A DNA stretch of 64,000 nt, taken from Pleurostoma richardsiae (lineage: Eukaryota; Ascomycota; Sordariomycetes; Calosphaeriales; Pleurostomataceae). Below are positions 34,801 through 45,509 of the stretch, in pieces. Location of the stretch: the NCBI GenBank assembly GCA_030052745.1, contig JANBVO010000016.1:620001-684000 (forward strand). Direction: 5' to 3'. The notes beneath the pieces were generated by a model. It was given only the letters and a program-made list of their open reading frames with translations. It made no database searches and had not been told where the DNA came from. Position numbers and translations under genes: made by a program. Each line of letters begins with the position of its first letter. Position 1 is the stretch's first letter.

Positions 34801-36622
34801 ATGATAGCCACAATTGTCGAACACAGTGCTGCGTTCTCTGTTGAGAACGGAAGCTATCTTGCGCTGCAAGATGCGCCGAGCCAGGTAGCCGGCGTCCTTA
34901 CCAGCTGGTTTTCTGGGTGGAGTGCTTCGCAGATCATTGTCACGGTGTTGCTAACCCTCGTTGTGTATGATCAAGGTACGCACTTGAGGCTCTTGAATTT
35001 GGCCTTGATGCTGACTCCCTCGCAGTCATGTATATCAAACGGAAAGGCTCAATCGCTGGACCTCAGCTCAAAATCCCCTTCATGGGACCTTTCATCCAAG
35101 CACTTCACCCAAAATTCGATGCTTATCTCGCCCAATGGGCCAGTGGGCCTCTCAGCTGTGTTTCTGTGTTCCACAAGTACGTGACCTTTCTGACTATCCC
35201 GCGCGCTGTTCTGGAAGGTTGCCAATGCTGACCGGGCGGCATCACAGGTTTGTTGTCCTAGCCTCGGACCGTGACATTGCACACAAAGTCTTCAAGTCAC
35301 CATCGTACGCGAGACCTTGTATAGTTCCCATTGCGGAGGATATCATGCGCCCGACATCGTGGGTCTTCCTCACAGGGAAGGTCCACGCAGAGTTTCGTCG
35401 AGGATTGACCGGCCTCTTCACCAACAAAGCGCTGAGCACATACCTCCCGATTCAGGAGAAGGTCTACGCCGCTTATTTCGCCAAATTCGTCGCGGCTACC
35501 GAAGCCAACGAGGGGAAGCCAATGGAATTCATGGGGCTCTTTAGAGAGATCAACTGCGCGCTCTCATGTCGAACTTTCTTTGGGGATTACATCTCCCAGG
35601 ACGCGGTCAAGAAGATTGCCGACGACTTTTATCTCGTGACCGCGGCTCTCGAGCTTGTCAACATTCCATTCTCCATTCATGTCCCCTTTACTAAGTGCTG
35701 GTGGGGGAAGCGCATCGCAGATGCTGTCCAAGCCGAATTCACAAAGTGTGCTGCCGCGTGCAAGGCCAACATGGCCTCCGGCGCTGAGCCGACATGCATA
35801 GTGGACCAGTGGGTTCTACATATGATGGAGTCCAAGGAATACCACGAAAAGATCGCCGCCGGGGAGGTGGGGGCTGAGAAGCCCACGAATCTCATTCGAG
35901 AGTTCACAGACGAAGAGATTGGACAGACGATGTTCACGTTCCTCTTCGCGTCCCAAGATGCATCGAGCAGTGCCACTACTTGGCTTTTCCAGATCCTCGC
36001 CCAGAGACCGGACGTCCTCGATCGCCTCCGGGAAGAGAACCTCGCCATACGTGGGGGTGACAAAGATCGACCGTTTGATCTGGCGATGTTCGAGTCGCTC
36101 ACTTATACCAACGCCGTGGTGAAAGAGCTACTCCGCTACCGTCCACCGGTCATCTTCGTGCCATATCTTGCCACGCAGGCGTTTCCGGTCACCCCAAGCT
36201 ACACTGTCCCGAAGGGCGCAATGGTTGTCCCGTCCTGCTATCCGGCACTTCATGACCCGGTCGCCTATCCCAATCCGGATGTCTTTGATCCAGACCGCTG
36301 GATCACAGGTGATGCCGAGTCCAAGACCAAGAATTGGCTCGTGTTTGGCGCTGGCGCGCACGACTGTCTTGCACGGAAGTACGTGCCACTTACCATGGCG
36401 GCCATGATCGGCAAAGCCGCACTGGAAGTCGACTGGGTGCACCATGCTACAAGCCGTTCGGAAGAGATCAGGGTGTTTGCTACGCTGTTCCCCATGGTAC
36501 GTCTCTCATTTCCTACATCCTGGTGCCAGGAAGGGTTCACCAATCGCTTCGTATGCTAATCATGTGTTAAGGATGGATGCCAGCTTACTTTCACGAAGAG
36601 GAATGGACCAACTCGACCTTGA
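34801..36622 (+). CDS. CYP61/ERG5-like cytochrome P450 (541 aa)
   Basis: Related to sterol C-22 desaturase, which acts late in ergosterol synthesis in the ER. Exons are 34801-34975, 35026-35176, 35248-36496 and 36572-36622. An N-terminal membrane anchor is at about residues 45-57 (IIVTVLLTLVVY). The I-helix LFASQDASSSATTWLFQ, the ExxR in KELLRYRPP, VPKGAMVVPS, FDPDRW and the terminal RSEEIRVFATLFPM closely follow the CYP61 pattern. The heme loop is FGAGAHDCLARKY with ligand Cys482; the usually invariant Gly two residues later is Ala484. It sits beside accessory metabolic genes, so it is probably a paralogue and not the housekeeping ERG5. Whether it still desaturates sterols is unclear. Confidence 0.85.
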
Positions 36623-36771
36623 AGGTCCAAGCTCTCAGTGATCAGCAGCCTACATGCATTCTATTGAGTTGGGTTCGACGCCTGCGGGCAGATCTGATGC
36701 GTGCTCATACGTGCCACAATGTCTCTTCCGTGCCTGGCGAGACTAACAAAGGTGTGGAGAGATAACAGCTG

Positions 36772-37524
36772 TTAAACCTTCGCGTTGGCCTGCAGGCATG
36801 AAATAATCAGACCTGTCGACATGACATCTCCAAATATAGAATAAAAGGCAGCGAGAGATGCGTTGTGCTCCTCATCGGTAGATGCGGCATTGCCATCGCT
36901 GACCATGATCGTCTTGTAGTTCAACATCATAGCATCCCGAGCCGTTGACTCGCAGCACACATTGGTGACTGTGCCGGTGATAAGCAGCGTGTCCAACCCA
37001 CGGGCCTTGAGGATATCATGCAGCTCCGACGACCCTTGAATGAAAGCGCTGAAGCGTTGTTTCTCGACTACCAGGTCCTCGGGCTTGACCTCAAGTCCAG
37101 CCCATAGTTCCCATCCTTTGCTACCGCGAGATAGAGCCCCGATACGCTTCGTAGTCCAATGCGGCAGTGACATACTATCTAGGATGGACCATTCAGAGCC
37201 ACCCTCTTCTGTCCATATCGTCTGAATCCAGACCACCTTACCGCCAGTGCGCCGTACGGCAGAAGCTAGGCGGTTGACATTTGGCACGATGTCCTGTGCT
37301 GACTTGACGAACGCGTGCGCTACCCCTTCCATCATGAAGGCATTTTGCATGTCGACCACGATCAGCGCGGTCTTAGATGGCTCGAGGTCGTCAAAGATGT
37401 GTTCCTTGCCGCGGCGTGATACCACGCGGTCAATGGACCCCTGGGGGATCGCGATATTGTGCATGTTGACTAGGATGCCACGAGGTTGCCTGAGAGAGCG
37501 CAAGACTACAGCGGGGAAGTTCAT
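36772..37524 (-). CDS. Isochorismatase-like cysteine hydrolase (250 aa)
   Basis: A single-exon hydrolase of the isochorismatase superfamily, which includes amidases acting on nicotinamide, maleamate, carbamoylsarcosine and ureidoacrylate. The catalytic triad is complete: Asp58 (ALIVVDMQNAF), Lys155 (VVEKQRFSAF) and Cys190 (TGTVTNVCCESTARDA). The TN-V-C and STARDA parts are family signatures. The length is slightly above usual because of about 40 extra N-terminal residues; an internal start at Met21 (MHNIAIPQG) is possible. It is the tail-side neighbour of the FAD monooxygenase on the same strand, and both may belong to an aromatic or heteroaromatic breakdown route (inference). An amide substrate is most likely by family. 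Confidence 0.87.
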   Translation of the reverse strand: MNFPAVVLRSLRQPRGILVNMHNIAIPQGSIDRVVSRRGKEHIFDDLEPSKTALIVVDMQNAFMMEGVAHAFVKSAQDIVPNVNRLASAVRRTGGKVVWIQTIWTEEGGSEWSILDSMSLPHWTTKRIGALSRGSKGWELWAGLEVKPEDLVVEKQRFSAFIQGSSELHDILKARGLDTLLITGTVTNVCCESTARDAMMLNYKTIMVSDGNAASTDEEHNASLAAFYSIFGDVMSTGLIISCLQANAKV

Positions 37525-37892
37525 CGAAGTCTGGTTTATTCCCTATCGCCTCCCAGATGTGGACGGAGATCCGGATTCGGAGGCGTTCGGAAGTTGGCAT
37601 CCGATCGGCGTTCATCGATCGGGCAGGCCCGAAGCACTCCGATGAAGAGGGGCTGGCTGAACATCTTTCGTTATTATAACAACAGCAATACTTTCGTGTC
37701 GTAGCAGAAGATGACCTTGAATTGCCGAGCAGCAATTGCACCTTATATGACCTTTAGCCTTGTATTGTTCAAAAGTTGAAGCTCACTAGCGGAAGAAATC
37801 ATAAAGAGTTCGAAGCAATACCTCTCCTTCCCAAGCAGATCTTCAAGTTGTCTTGCCTTTGGATTCGTCTGCCCGTAGCCGCGACTGCCTCA
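37525..37892. other. Intergenic between isochorismatase-like and FAD monooxygenase genes
   Basis: A 368-bp stretch acting as the promoter of the hydrolase and the 3' flank of the monooxygenase. No exon or notable repeat was seen. Confidence 0.5.
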
Positions 37893-39428
37893 TCACCAAT
37901 AGCCACCTGCTAGTGGAGGCACAGCTACGTCGTCCAGTGAACCAGTGACGCCCTTCCTGATATCTTCCGTCACCTTTGGGAACTGCTCTCGTGCGAAATG
38001 CAGAGGATCCCAAGGCTTCAACTTAGGGAACCGCTTTTTAGCCCAGAGCTCAGGGTCCGCCTCTATGGTGTCCCAGGGGATCTTATAGAAGGCGTCGCGG
38101 TTCACCTGCCCGCTCCTATGCACCGCGTTGGACCGGTGGTAGCGGATTCTCTGCGCTGCCTCCAGAGCCAGCTTGACGTCCCCTCCGGACTGTTCCAGGC
38201 AGTGCGCCACCGTCACCGCGTCCTCGAGAGCCTGAGACGCGCCCTGGCCCGCGGTGGGCAGGTTAGCGTGGGCGGCGTCTCCGATGAGGATCGTTCGGCC
38301 ACCTTCGCTCGTCCACTTGTCTATGGCCGGGCGGTAGACGAGCTTGAAGTCGATGGTGCGCCCGACCGGCGTCACATCGAAGAGGGCGCGGGCGTCCTTG
38401 GCAGTGAAGTAATTGACCCATTTTTCGACATGCTCTCTTTCGGCCACATTGGACCAGGACTCGGTTGACTCCTTATCGTCCTAAGAGGAAGGCAACACTG
38501 ATTAGGATCGAAATTTAACGTCCTGGGCGTGACTGCAGGGCTTACTGGATGGATGAGAACCCAGGCAATGTCTTTGCCTTGGTTCCAGACAAACAACATC
38601 ATGGAAAGATTGTCACACATCCAGAACCTGACAGTGTCTCTGTCTGAGTGGAACAGGTGCTGAAGGTCGGGATGACTTCTAGCCTCCTCGCTAGTCTTGA
38701 AGAAACTGCGAAAGACAGCCCAGCCACTTGAGTTTCCGTTTTTTTCTTCGTCGTTGAGGTGGAGGACCTGCTTCCTCGCAATGGACCGGGGCCCATCCGC
38801 GGCGATGACACAGTCGCCCCAGACAGTCTCTCCATTCGACAGAACCACACCTGCTCGATCCTCCTCTTCTTTGTACTCCACCGCGGCGACCCCGATTCTG
38901 GTGTCTTTCACCAGCGTCTTGGTGTATTCCAGGAAGATGGAGTGGATCTTACCACGGTGACCGGCGTAGGTTATGCTGTGCTCCCGCTCGTCCCGGGCCC
39001 ATGGAACGTTTGTGAGGAACTTGCCATCAAATTTGCATAGTTCCATGGCCCTGATACGACTGCAACCGCTGTCGTGTATCAGTTGGCCCACTTTACCGTC
39101 GTCCCATCTGTTAATGATGCAGCCGGCATTGGCAAAGAAGTCGAGAATGTCTGGACAGGTTAACACATGCATCTGTTAGCTGATAGGTTAATATGGCGTG
39201 CCTTGCCTGTACGCTCTGCACTGGATTGTATGCCGACAGATGAGGAACGATGAATTCCTTCACGATCCAAGGGAAGAAAAGGGTCTGCTTACCTCCTTGG
39301 TTGTTTGAGTCCGGGTACTTCTCAACGATGGTCACATCCATGCCTCGCTGAGCGCATTCAATCGCTGCACCCAGACCGCCGAAGCCAGCCCCGACAATGA
39401 TTACTTTCAGAGGTTTGCCAACTGCCAT
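37893..39428 (-). CDS. FAD-dependent aromatic hydroxylase, salicylate hydroxylase-like (442 aa)
   Basis: A class A flavoprotein monooxygenase, predicted to hydroxylate an aromatic ring using NAD(P)H and O2. Exons are 39428-39293, 39150-38546 and 38480-37893. The dinucleotide motif IIVGAGFGGLGAAIE starts at residue 10. The DG motif is CVIAADGPRSIARKQV, and the GD motif TILIGDAAHANLPTAGQGA is followed by the usual ALEDAVTVAHCL helix. Length and motif order match salicylate or 6-hydroxynicotinate monooxygenases. No membrane segment is seen. The first intron is long for this locus (142 nt). The gene is divergent from the OAH sulfhydrylase-like gene over a promoter with a CGG palindrome. Confidence 0.9.
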
Positions 39429-40139
39429 TTTGCAATGCGCGTGTGCGTGATGAGTATAATTTACTCCTTTTGGTGATGATGTCAACGTGAAGTGAGGCTG
39501 TGTGACTGACGCCGTGAAGATCACCCGGACCTGATATTTCGAAGCGCCTTAGACGGAAATCCGAACATATACATGTACAAATTGACTCTCACTCATAGTT
39601 CCAAGATCAACAGATAAGCCGGTAGCTCCCGCTTGTATCATATCCGAAGCCCCACTACAGTGTTACCAACACATGACCACAGCGGCGAATGACCGCGATG
39701 CTGCCCGGCCAAGCTGCATGACTCCCACCTCGGACAGTACTCTCACATGGCCGGCCGGAAGAGCTCTCGGCCGGATGGCTAACTAAAATTTGCACTGAAG
39801 TGGCCCCGCCGAGCTGGTGATTTGGTCTGGGCCGGCAAATCGGCCAGTCCTCCGAGATGCCCGACTAGCCCAGAAGATGTAAGGAACGGACTTTGTGACC
39901 GAATGCTAGTTGGCCGACAGTTTCAGGAGTCCGGGAGCCTAAGGTTAGTTCACTCTCTTCCGCCTAGTAGGCTTTAATCACCGCATTCATTATTTGCAAC
40001 TAAGTGCGTACTTGATCGTATGGTATCATATCTTTCGAGACTCGAACTCCAGTTGCCACACTAACACCGCAAGCATCTCCTAAGGAAATCGACATATCCA
40101 CCTCCTCGTAGCCCACAACGCTATTTCGGCGCCTTCCAC
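39429..40139. promoter_or_regulatory. Divergent promoter, FAD hydroxylase / sulfhydrylase-like gene
   Basis: A 711-bp bidirectional promoter, notably rich in CCGGCC/GGCCGG between 39700 and 39850. It contains a near-palindrome at 39751-39774 (listed separately). No exon is present. Confidence 0.55.
39751..39774. repeat. 24-bp CGG-type near-palindrome
   Basis: Arms CCGGCCG and CGGCCGG enclose a central AGAGCTCT, itself a palindrome, with a 2-nt offset. Inverted CGG triplets are the usual target of dimeric Zn2Cys6 proteins, several of which are encoded nearby. Confidence 0.5.
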
Positions 40140-41615
40140 ATGGCCACGCCGGTCATCGTCGTCGACCAACACACCGGGGTAGAGCACGTACCCAGGTTCG
40201 AAACACTCCAGGTTCACGCAGGTCAGAAGCCCGACTCGGCCACGTTGGCTCGAGGCGTCCCTATCTACCAGACGTATGTGTTCAACTTCCACAACTCAGC
40301 CCATGCTGCACGCCTTTTTGCACTGGAGGAGGAGGGCGAGATTGCTACCCGGACAGGAAACCCGACAACGGCCGTGCTAGAGCGTCGCGTCGCGGCTCTC
40401 GAGGGAGGTGTGGCGGCCATCGCGGTTTCGTCGGGCCAAGCGGCTGTGTTCATGACCATGGTGGCCCTAGCGGGCAAGGGTCAGAACATCGTGGCGACCA
40501 AGCACTATTACCACGGCGCCTACAACCAGTTCAACTTTCTGCTGCCGGAGTTTGGCATCGAATGCCGCGTGGTGGAGGAGACGGCCGAGGCGGTGCGCGC
40601 CGCCATCGATGAGCACACCAAGGCCGTCTACATCGAGACGGTCGGCCATCCCAACTTCAACGTTCCCGATATCGAGTCCATAGCCTCAGCTGCCCACACC
40701 GGCGGCGTACCTTTGGTGGTGGAGAACACGGTCGGCTGCGCCTACTTCTGCCAGCCAATAAAGCACGGCGCCGACATTATCGTTTCGAGCCTTAGCAAGT
40801 GGTTTGGCGGGCACGGCAGCTCTACGGGAGGCATAATCGTCGACTCTGGGAACTTCGACTGGGCAAGCTCTTCGCGATTCCCCCAATTCAATAAACCGTG
40901 CCCGGGGTACCACGGGCTGAACTTCTCCGAGACGTTTGGGCGGGCGGCGTTCATCAAGCGCATACATGGCCAGATCCTCCGGGATGTCGGCTCATGCCTC
41001 TCACCTTTCAACGCTCAGCAGTTCATTCTCGGCTTGGAGACGCTCAGCCTCCGGTGCGAGAGGCACGCGCAGAACACCATTGCTCTTGCCAAGTGGCTCG
41101 AAAGCCACGCAAACATAGAGTGGGTGTCATACCCGGGACTCCCAAGCCACCCGCATTACGACCTGTCGCTGAAATACCTCCCTCGAGGCGCCGGGGCGGT
41201 GCTAATGTTCGGCATCAAGGGTGGAGCCGACGCAGGAGAGCAGTTGGTCGACAACTTCAAGATGATATCGAACAACCCTGGGTGAGTAAATGCCAACGCC
41301 TCTTCTATATGAAGACTCCCCAGTTTCGTTCTTCAAAATACTATACCCAGCTGTGTCCAAGACTGCCATCTACATTGACGTGAGCGGGTCATGCTAATGC
41401 TAATAAATACTAGATATGGAGATGCAAAGACGACAGCTATGCACCCATGGTCGACCACACATAAACCTATGCTACCGCAAGAAAAAATAGACCTGGGCGT
41501 TGCTCCCGAGATGATCAGGATCTCGGTGGGCATAGAGCATATAGACGACATCGTATTTGATATCGAGCAAAGCATGCAAGCCAGTCCCGCCGTTCCAAAG
41601 CAAAGCAGTGTATAA
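40140..41615 (+). CDS. O-acetylhomoserine sulfhydrylase-like PLP enzyme (447 aa)
   Basis: A Cys/Met-metabolism PLP enzyme, closest to O-acetylhomoserine (thiol)-lyase, which makes homocysteine from O-acetylhomoserine and sulfide. Exons are 40140-41281 and 41414-41615. The N-terminus [13 protein letters not shown], the [12 protein letters not shown] motif, the phosphate-binding SSGQAA, the Schiff-base Lys220 in [13 protein letters not shown], and the last exon's [15 protein letters not shown] all fit. The pyridine-nitrogen partner in VVDNT, normally Asp, is Glu195 here (VVENT), and the region after it (GCAYFCQP) is diverged. It may therefore be a paralogue with another nucleophile or leaving group. 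It is divergent from the FAD hydroxylase. Confidence 0.88.
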
Positions 41616-42205
41616 GACAGGAGCAGGTACATAGCATGCTTATAGGCGTGGAGAAGACAGTTCGTGGTAGTTCTCTAGTCCTAATACCTTTGAGCAACTA
41701 AGAGATAAGATCTTATAAATCAGGGAAACCTCACGAGATCTAGAATGAAGACAAATGAAATAGACTGCATCGGCCCCTCCAAGCGAGAAAGGGGCGAGAT
41801 TCGATAATTTGGATATGTGAGCTACCATACCTAGCTAAGTACCATGAAGAATCAGAAGAAATATGGGACTGTTGATTTTTCTAACATGGATATTTGCATG
41901 CTCCCTTGTCGTGCCTGCGTAGAGTTTAATTTTCGAGGCTCGCTGCACAGGTCGAGCAGTGTTGTGTACGCTCTGTTCGACACACCCTGGAGAACGGGGG
42001 CAGAGTGGGAATCGCTAAGAAGGCGGGAGCTCGGCCGAATTCCCGTAGTTGCTGAAACGCTTGCGTCTGCCTAAGATGCCCAGAGCGATAGATCTACCTT
42101 AAACCCACAATTCAAGCCTATGGACGAAGGGATATCGATGTCGAAGATCTCGATATTATTCTAAAGCTCGCATATAGCTTCTAACAAAGCAGCAGATTGT
42201 ATGGG
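41616..42205. other. Intergenic between convergent genes
   Basis: 3' flanks of the sulfhydrylase-like gene and the Zn2Cys6 gene. No exon, repeat or RNA was seen. Confidence 0.5.
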
Positions 42206-44945
42206 CTAAAATATTGTGTCTAAATATGGGAGTCCTTGGTCCATCTGCAGCTCCGCGTCGTTAAACTCGGTCTCCATGGGCATGAAGCCCGAATAGTGAA
42301 TCATGTTCAATCCTCCATCATCCATATCGTAGCCATACGGAAGCTTCGGATCATGTAGGTCATCCGAAACCGGAATGACTGGTGCCGGACACAGTGACGC
42401 CTGTTCGGCAGCAGGTAGGCCGTGAGCAGGACCTTTCCCGATCAGTGTCGGGTGGGACGAGAGACCAGTGTTGTGTTCTGCTGGGACCCTAACAGGTGCA
42501 GAACGTGGCTGGGGCCTAACGCCAGCCGGTCGATCGGACGAATGTCCCCGAGGAACGAAACCAGCGCCTGCACCCTCCAAGGCTGAGGACGACGGCGACA
42601 GGTTATGTTCCCTCCGGACCCGCTTCCGGAGTGCTTCCCGCCTCGCTGCGCGAGCCTTGTCCAGCAGTCTCATGACAAGACGCCACTGCTGGGGCTTCTT
42701 ACGGTTCGCCAACAGCGATGGGTGATCCCAGCGGAGCACAATGATCTTCTCGACGGCCTTCCACGCGCGGGTCGAGTGCTTGTAGAGAGGGTCCATCTGA
42801 AGCCATACCAGGACGAGAGCCAGCGCGTGCCATTGTGTGTAAGAGCTGAAGAGCCACTGCCACAGCCGCGTCCGCGGATCTGTGCGGAGCTCGTGGCTGA
42901 TCTCGATGACCTCGACGGCTACGAGGAATAATCGCTCGCGCTCTTGGTCTGGGCTTCTGCACTTCTCATGCTGTTGTAGAGGGTTGCACCCATGCAGCCG
43001 GATTTTGTGGAAGAGCACGCGAGCAAGCATGACGGTCACCCACTGAAGGGGATTCATTGGCGAGCAGTCTCCGAGAAACCGGCCCCTGAACTGTGTTTCG
43101 CACGCGTCCACCCATGCCGCTCGCTCAGTTGGACTGAGACATGCGTAGCTCTTGCCCGTGCTTCCACAAAGTCTCCTCGAGTCCGATATGCAGCGATACA
43201 TGTTAGTGATTACGCACCGAACGAGAGTGAAGGTCATTTCGGTCCAGCCCGTCTTCTCCGGCGGGTATTCTACCATAGCCGGATCCAGCTGCGCCTCGTC
43301 AAGGTTCCGAGGTAGCTGGGTGTCAAAGCTGCTGGTCTCTAAGCTGAGTGGTGGAAATCATAATCAGCCTGTTGTCCGTAATGGACGTCTACGGTAATAC
43401 GATGTCACTACTCACACGTTGTATTCGCCCGAGTAATCTTCGGCCGACGGAGCGTCGAGGATGGCAATCTGCCACCAGAGGCGTCGGCGCATCTCCATCT
43501 CGAACTTTGAAAGCCCGAATAGGCTGCCCTCGCGATGGAGGCCGAAGTTTTGAGCCAGACGCATTGCCACGCCAGACAAATTCCAGGACAGACGAGGGTT
43601 GTGATGTCGCAGGAAGGCAAGGTAGAGAGTGAGCGCTTGCAGCGGCCGGATGTCTCCCGTATGTAGAAGCATGGCTTTCTCAAACAGTGTCTCCAGCCCT
43701 CTGCGGATACGCAGCAGGACTGACGCCTGGCTCTCGCGGAAAATTGCGAAACACTCTTCACCGGTGAGACTTGTCACAGCGCCGTAATATATGGAGAGAT
43801 GAACGCAACCGGTGCCATCCGGCAGGTTCGAAAGGTCCAGGGCCCCAAGAAACTCGGCCTCAGATGAGGGCAAGTGGAAGAGCTTGGTCAGGGGCTCCAC
43901 TCTGTCCTTGTATACCTGCCATAGTTGAGCCTTTTGCTCGGACGAAAGACGCAACAGCTTCTCGTTACTCGGGCCAACAAGCGCATAGCGGGTTTTTAAG
44001 AACTGGCCGCCGCTCCCAAACTCGGAGGGTGGGTTTATGGAGGATACCGATTCGTGGTCAAGAGCAGCATGACACCCGACGTCATCTTCGCCATCCGAGA
44101 TTGACTCGTCACTAAACTGGACCTCGAGACATGGGAGCTTGATGTTAGCCTTGACAGTGGACGAGATAGGGCTATGAGAGGGGCCGTAAAGGAGTTCAAG
44201 TTACCTCTGTGCTGACAATATCCCAGAACCACGCCCGCACGTAAGTGTCCCTGCCATGTTCGTTGACGAGCCTCCCTTGGCCCTCGCGATGAGTGAACGG
44301 TAGGCTGATATTTCCCCTCGACGAGCGGTCTGTGGTATATTGATCGGCCGATGACATACTGGTGTGGACCGTATGGCTAATGGGGCAAGCATCGGCTATC
44401 GTCGCGACCTGTTCGTCCTCCGTGGTTCCGACAATCTTATCACCTCCTGGCTGGTGGTGAACAGGAGAGTGGCGAGACTCTGGAACATTCTCGGAGACCT
44501 TGGTAGGTAAGGTCGAAGCGCTCTGCGGCTCGATATTTCGTACTGCTCTTTCAAGTCTCTGCAGCATGTCTATGAGCTGTGGCGTCACTGCTATCTGCCC
44601 GCCACTGGGCAGGGTGTCGGGGAATTCACATTCACTTCCGATCTTGACGCAGTTATGGCAGGGCTTTTGCTTGTCGCATTTGACCTTTCTTCTGCTGCAG
44701 GTTAGGCACGACCGACGCTTCCGACCCAACCCTGTCGGCAGGGCCCGAGTCAGCGTAGAGCTGGGGGCTGCAGAGGTGGAAGGTGGACCAGCAGAAGAAT
44801 GAGGCGGCGGCGGCGGCGGCAACAGCATTTGTGGTGCCTGCTGCTGCTGCTGTTGATGCGGCTGTCGGAAAGGAGAATCATGATTCTGGGTGTTCCCTGC
44901 TGGCAAATCACCGCCTAAGAAATGACTTGGAATCACTTCACTCAT
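42206..44945 (-). CDS. Zn2Cys6 transcription factor, paralogue 1 of a pair (866 aa)
   Basis: A large fungal-specific regulator. Exons are 44945-44205, 44137-43416 and 43343-42206. Poly-Gln and poly-Pro stretches (residues about 32-53) precede the zinc cluster RRSCLTCSRRKVKCDKQ, then PCHNCVKIGSEC, with a short LQRLERAV helix after it. The fungal-specific domain has YYGAVTSLTGEECF, LSWNLSGVAMRLAQNFGLH, RRRLWWQIAILDAPSAEDYS and EYPPEKTGWTEMTFTLVRC. It is closely related to the gene at 48990: the motifs YVRAWFWDIVSTE and DAPSAEDYS recur and two intron positions match. I started at Met 44945; upstream in-frame codons lack an ATG. It is divergent from the beta-lactamase-fold gene. Confidence 0.87.
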
Positions 44946-45509
44946 CGTCCACTTAGGAAGACCATTGCCTGAGGAAGCTGGGGATCTCGTTTTCCGAAAG
45001 CCTAGGTTGACAACAGCCGGAGACAATGGTAGCTCAGGGAAAATAGGAAAGAACTTTCCAGTTTACAGCTAGAGATGCGCCTTGATCCAAAAGCATAACA
45101 GCGCAATACTGGGTTCTACCAAATGCAGCGGTAGGCTTCGCATCCCAAGATGGAAGCAGCCTGGGCTAGCTAGCTAATTATCGGCCGAGGTCCCGAAGGC
45201 CCGCCTTCTCCTTCACCCCTTAGCCCGCCTACGAATCCAATTACTTCAAGAAACGGCGAAACGGCGAAACTTTACTGGCCAGAAATGTCTGCATGGTCGG
45301 AAACACGATAGAACGGCGAGTGTGATTCCTAATATCTAGCATCTACCTAGGTACTACCTATAGCCGAGTCAGGCGGCTGTCTCGCCGTTTCCCTCATCCG
45401 GGAAGGGCTTGCTCCCCGATAACGACGAATCCCGGCTTGGTATACCAGCCCCATAAGCTGGACTCTTACTCTCAGTATCAGCGTCAAGGCAAAAACTGGC
45501 TAACATACA
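44946..45509. promoter_or_regulatory. Divergent promoter, Zn2Cys6 paralogue 1 / beta-lactamase-fold gene
   Basis: A 564-bp bidirectional promoter with four copies of a GAAACGGCGA-like element between 45250 and 45391 (listed separately). No exon is present. Confidence 0.6.
45250..45391. promoter_or_regulatory. Four GAA(A)CGGCGA elements, candidate operator array
   Basis: GAAACGGC is tandemly repeated at 45250-45270, GAACGGCGAG is at 45311-45320, and CTCGCCGTTTC, the reverse complement, is at 45381-45391. The shared CGG core and the position in a divergent promoter next to a Zn2Cys6 gene suggest a binding site, possibly autoregulatory. Confidence 0.5.
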
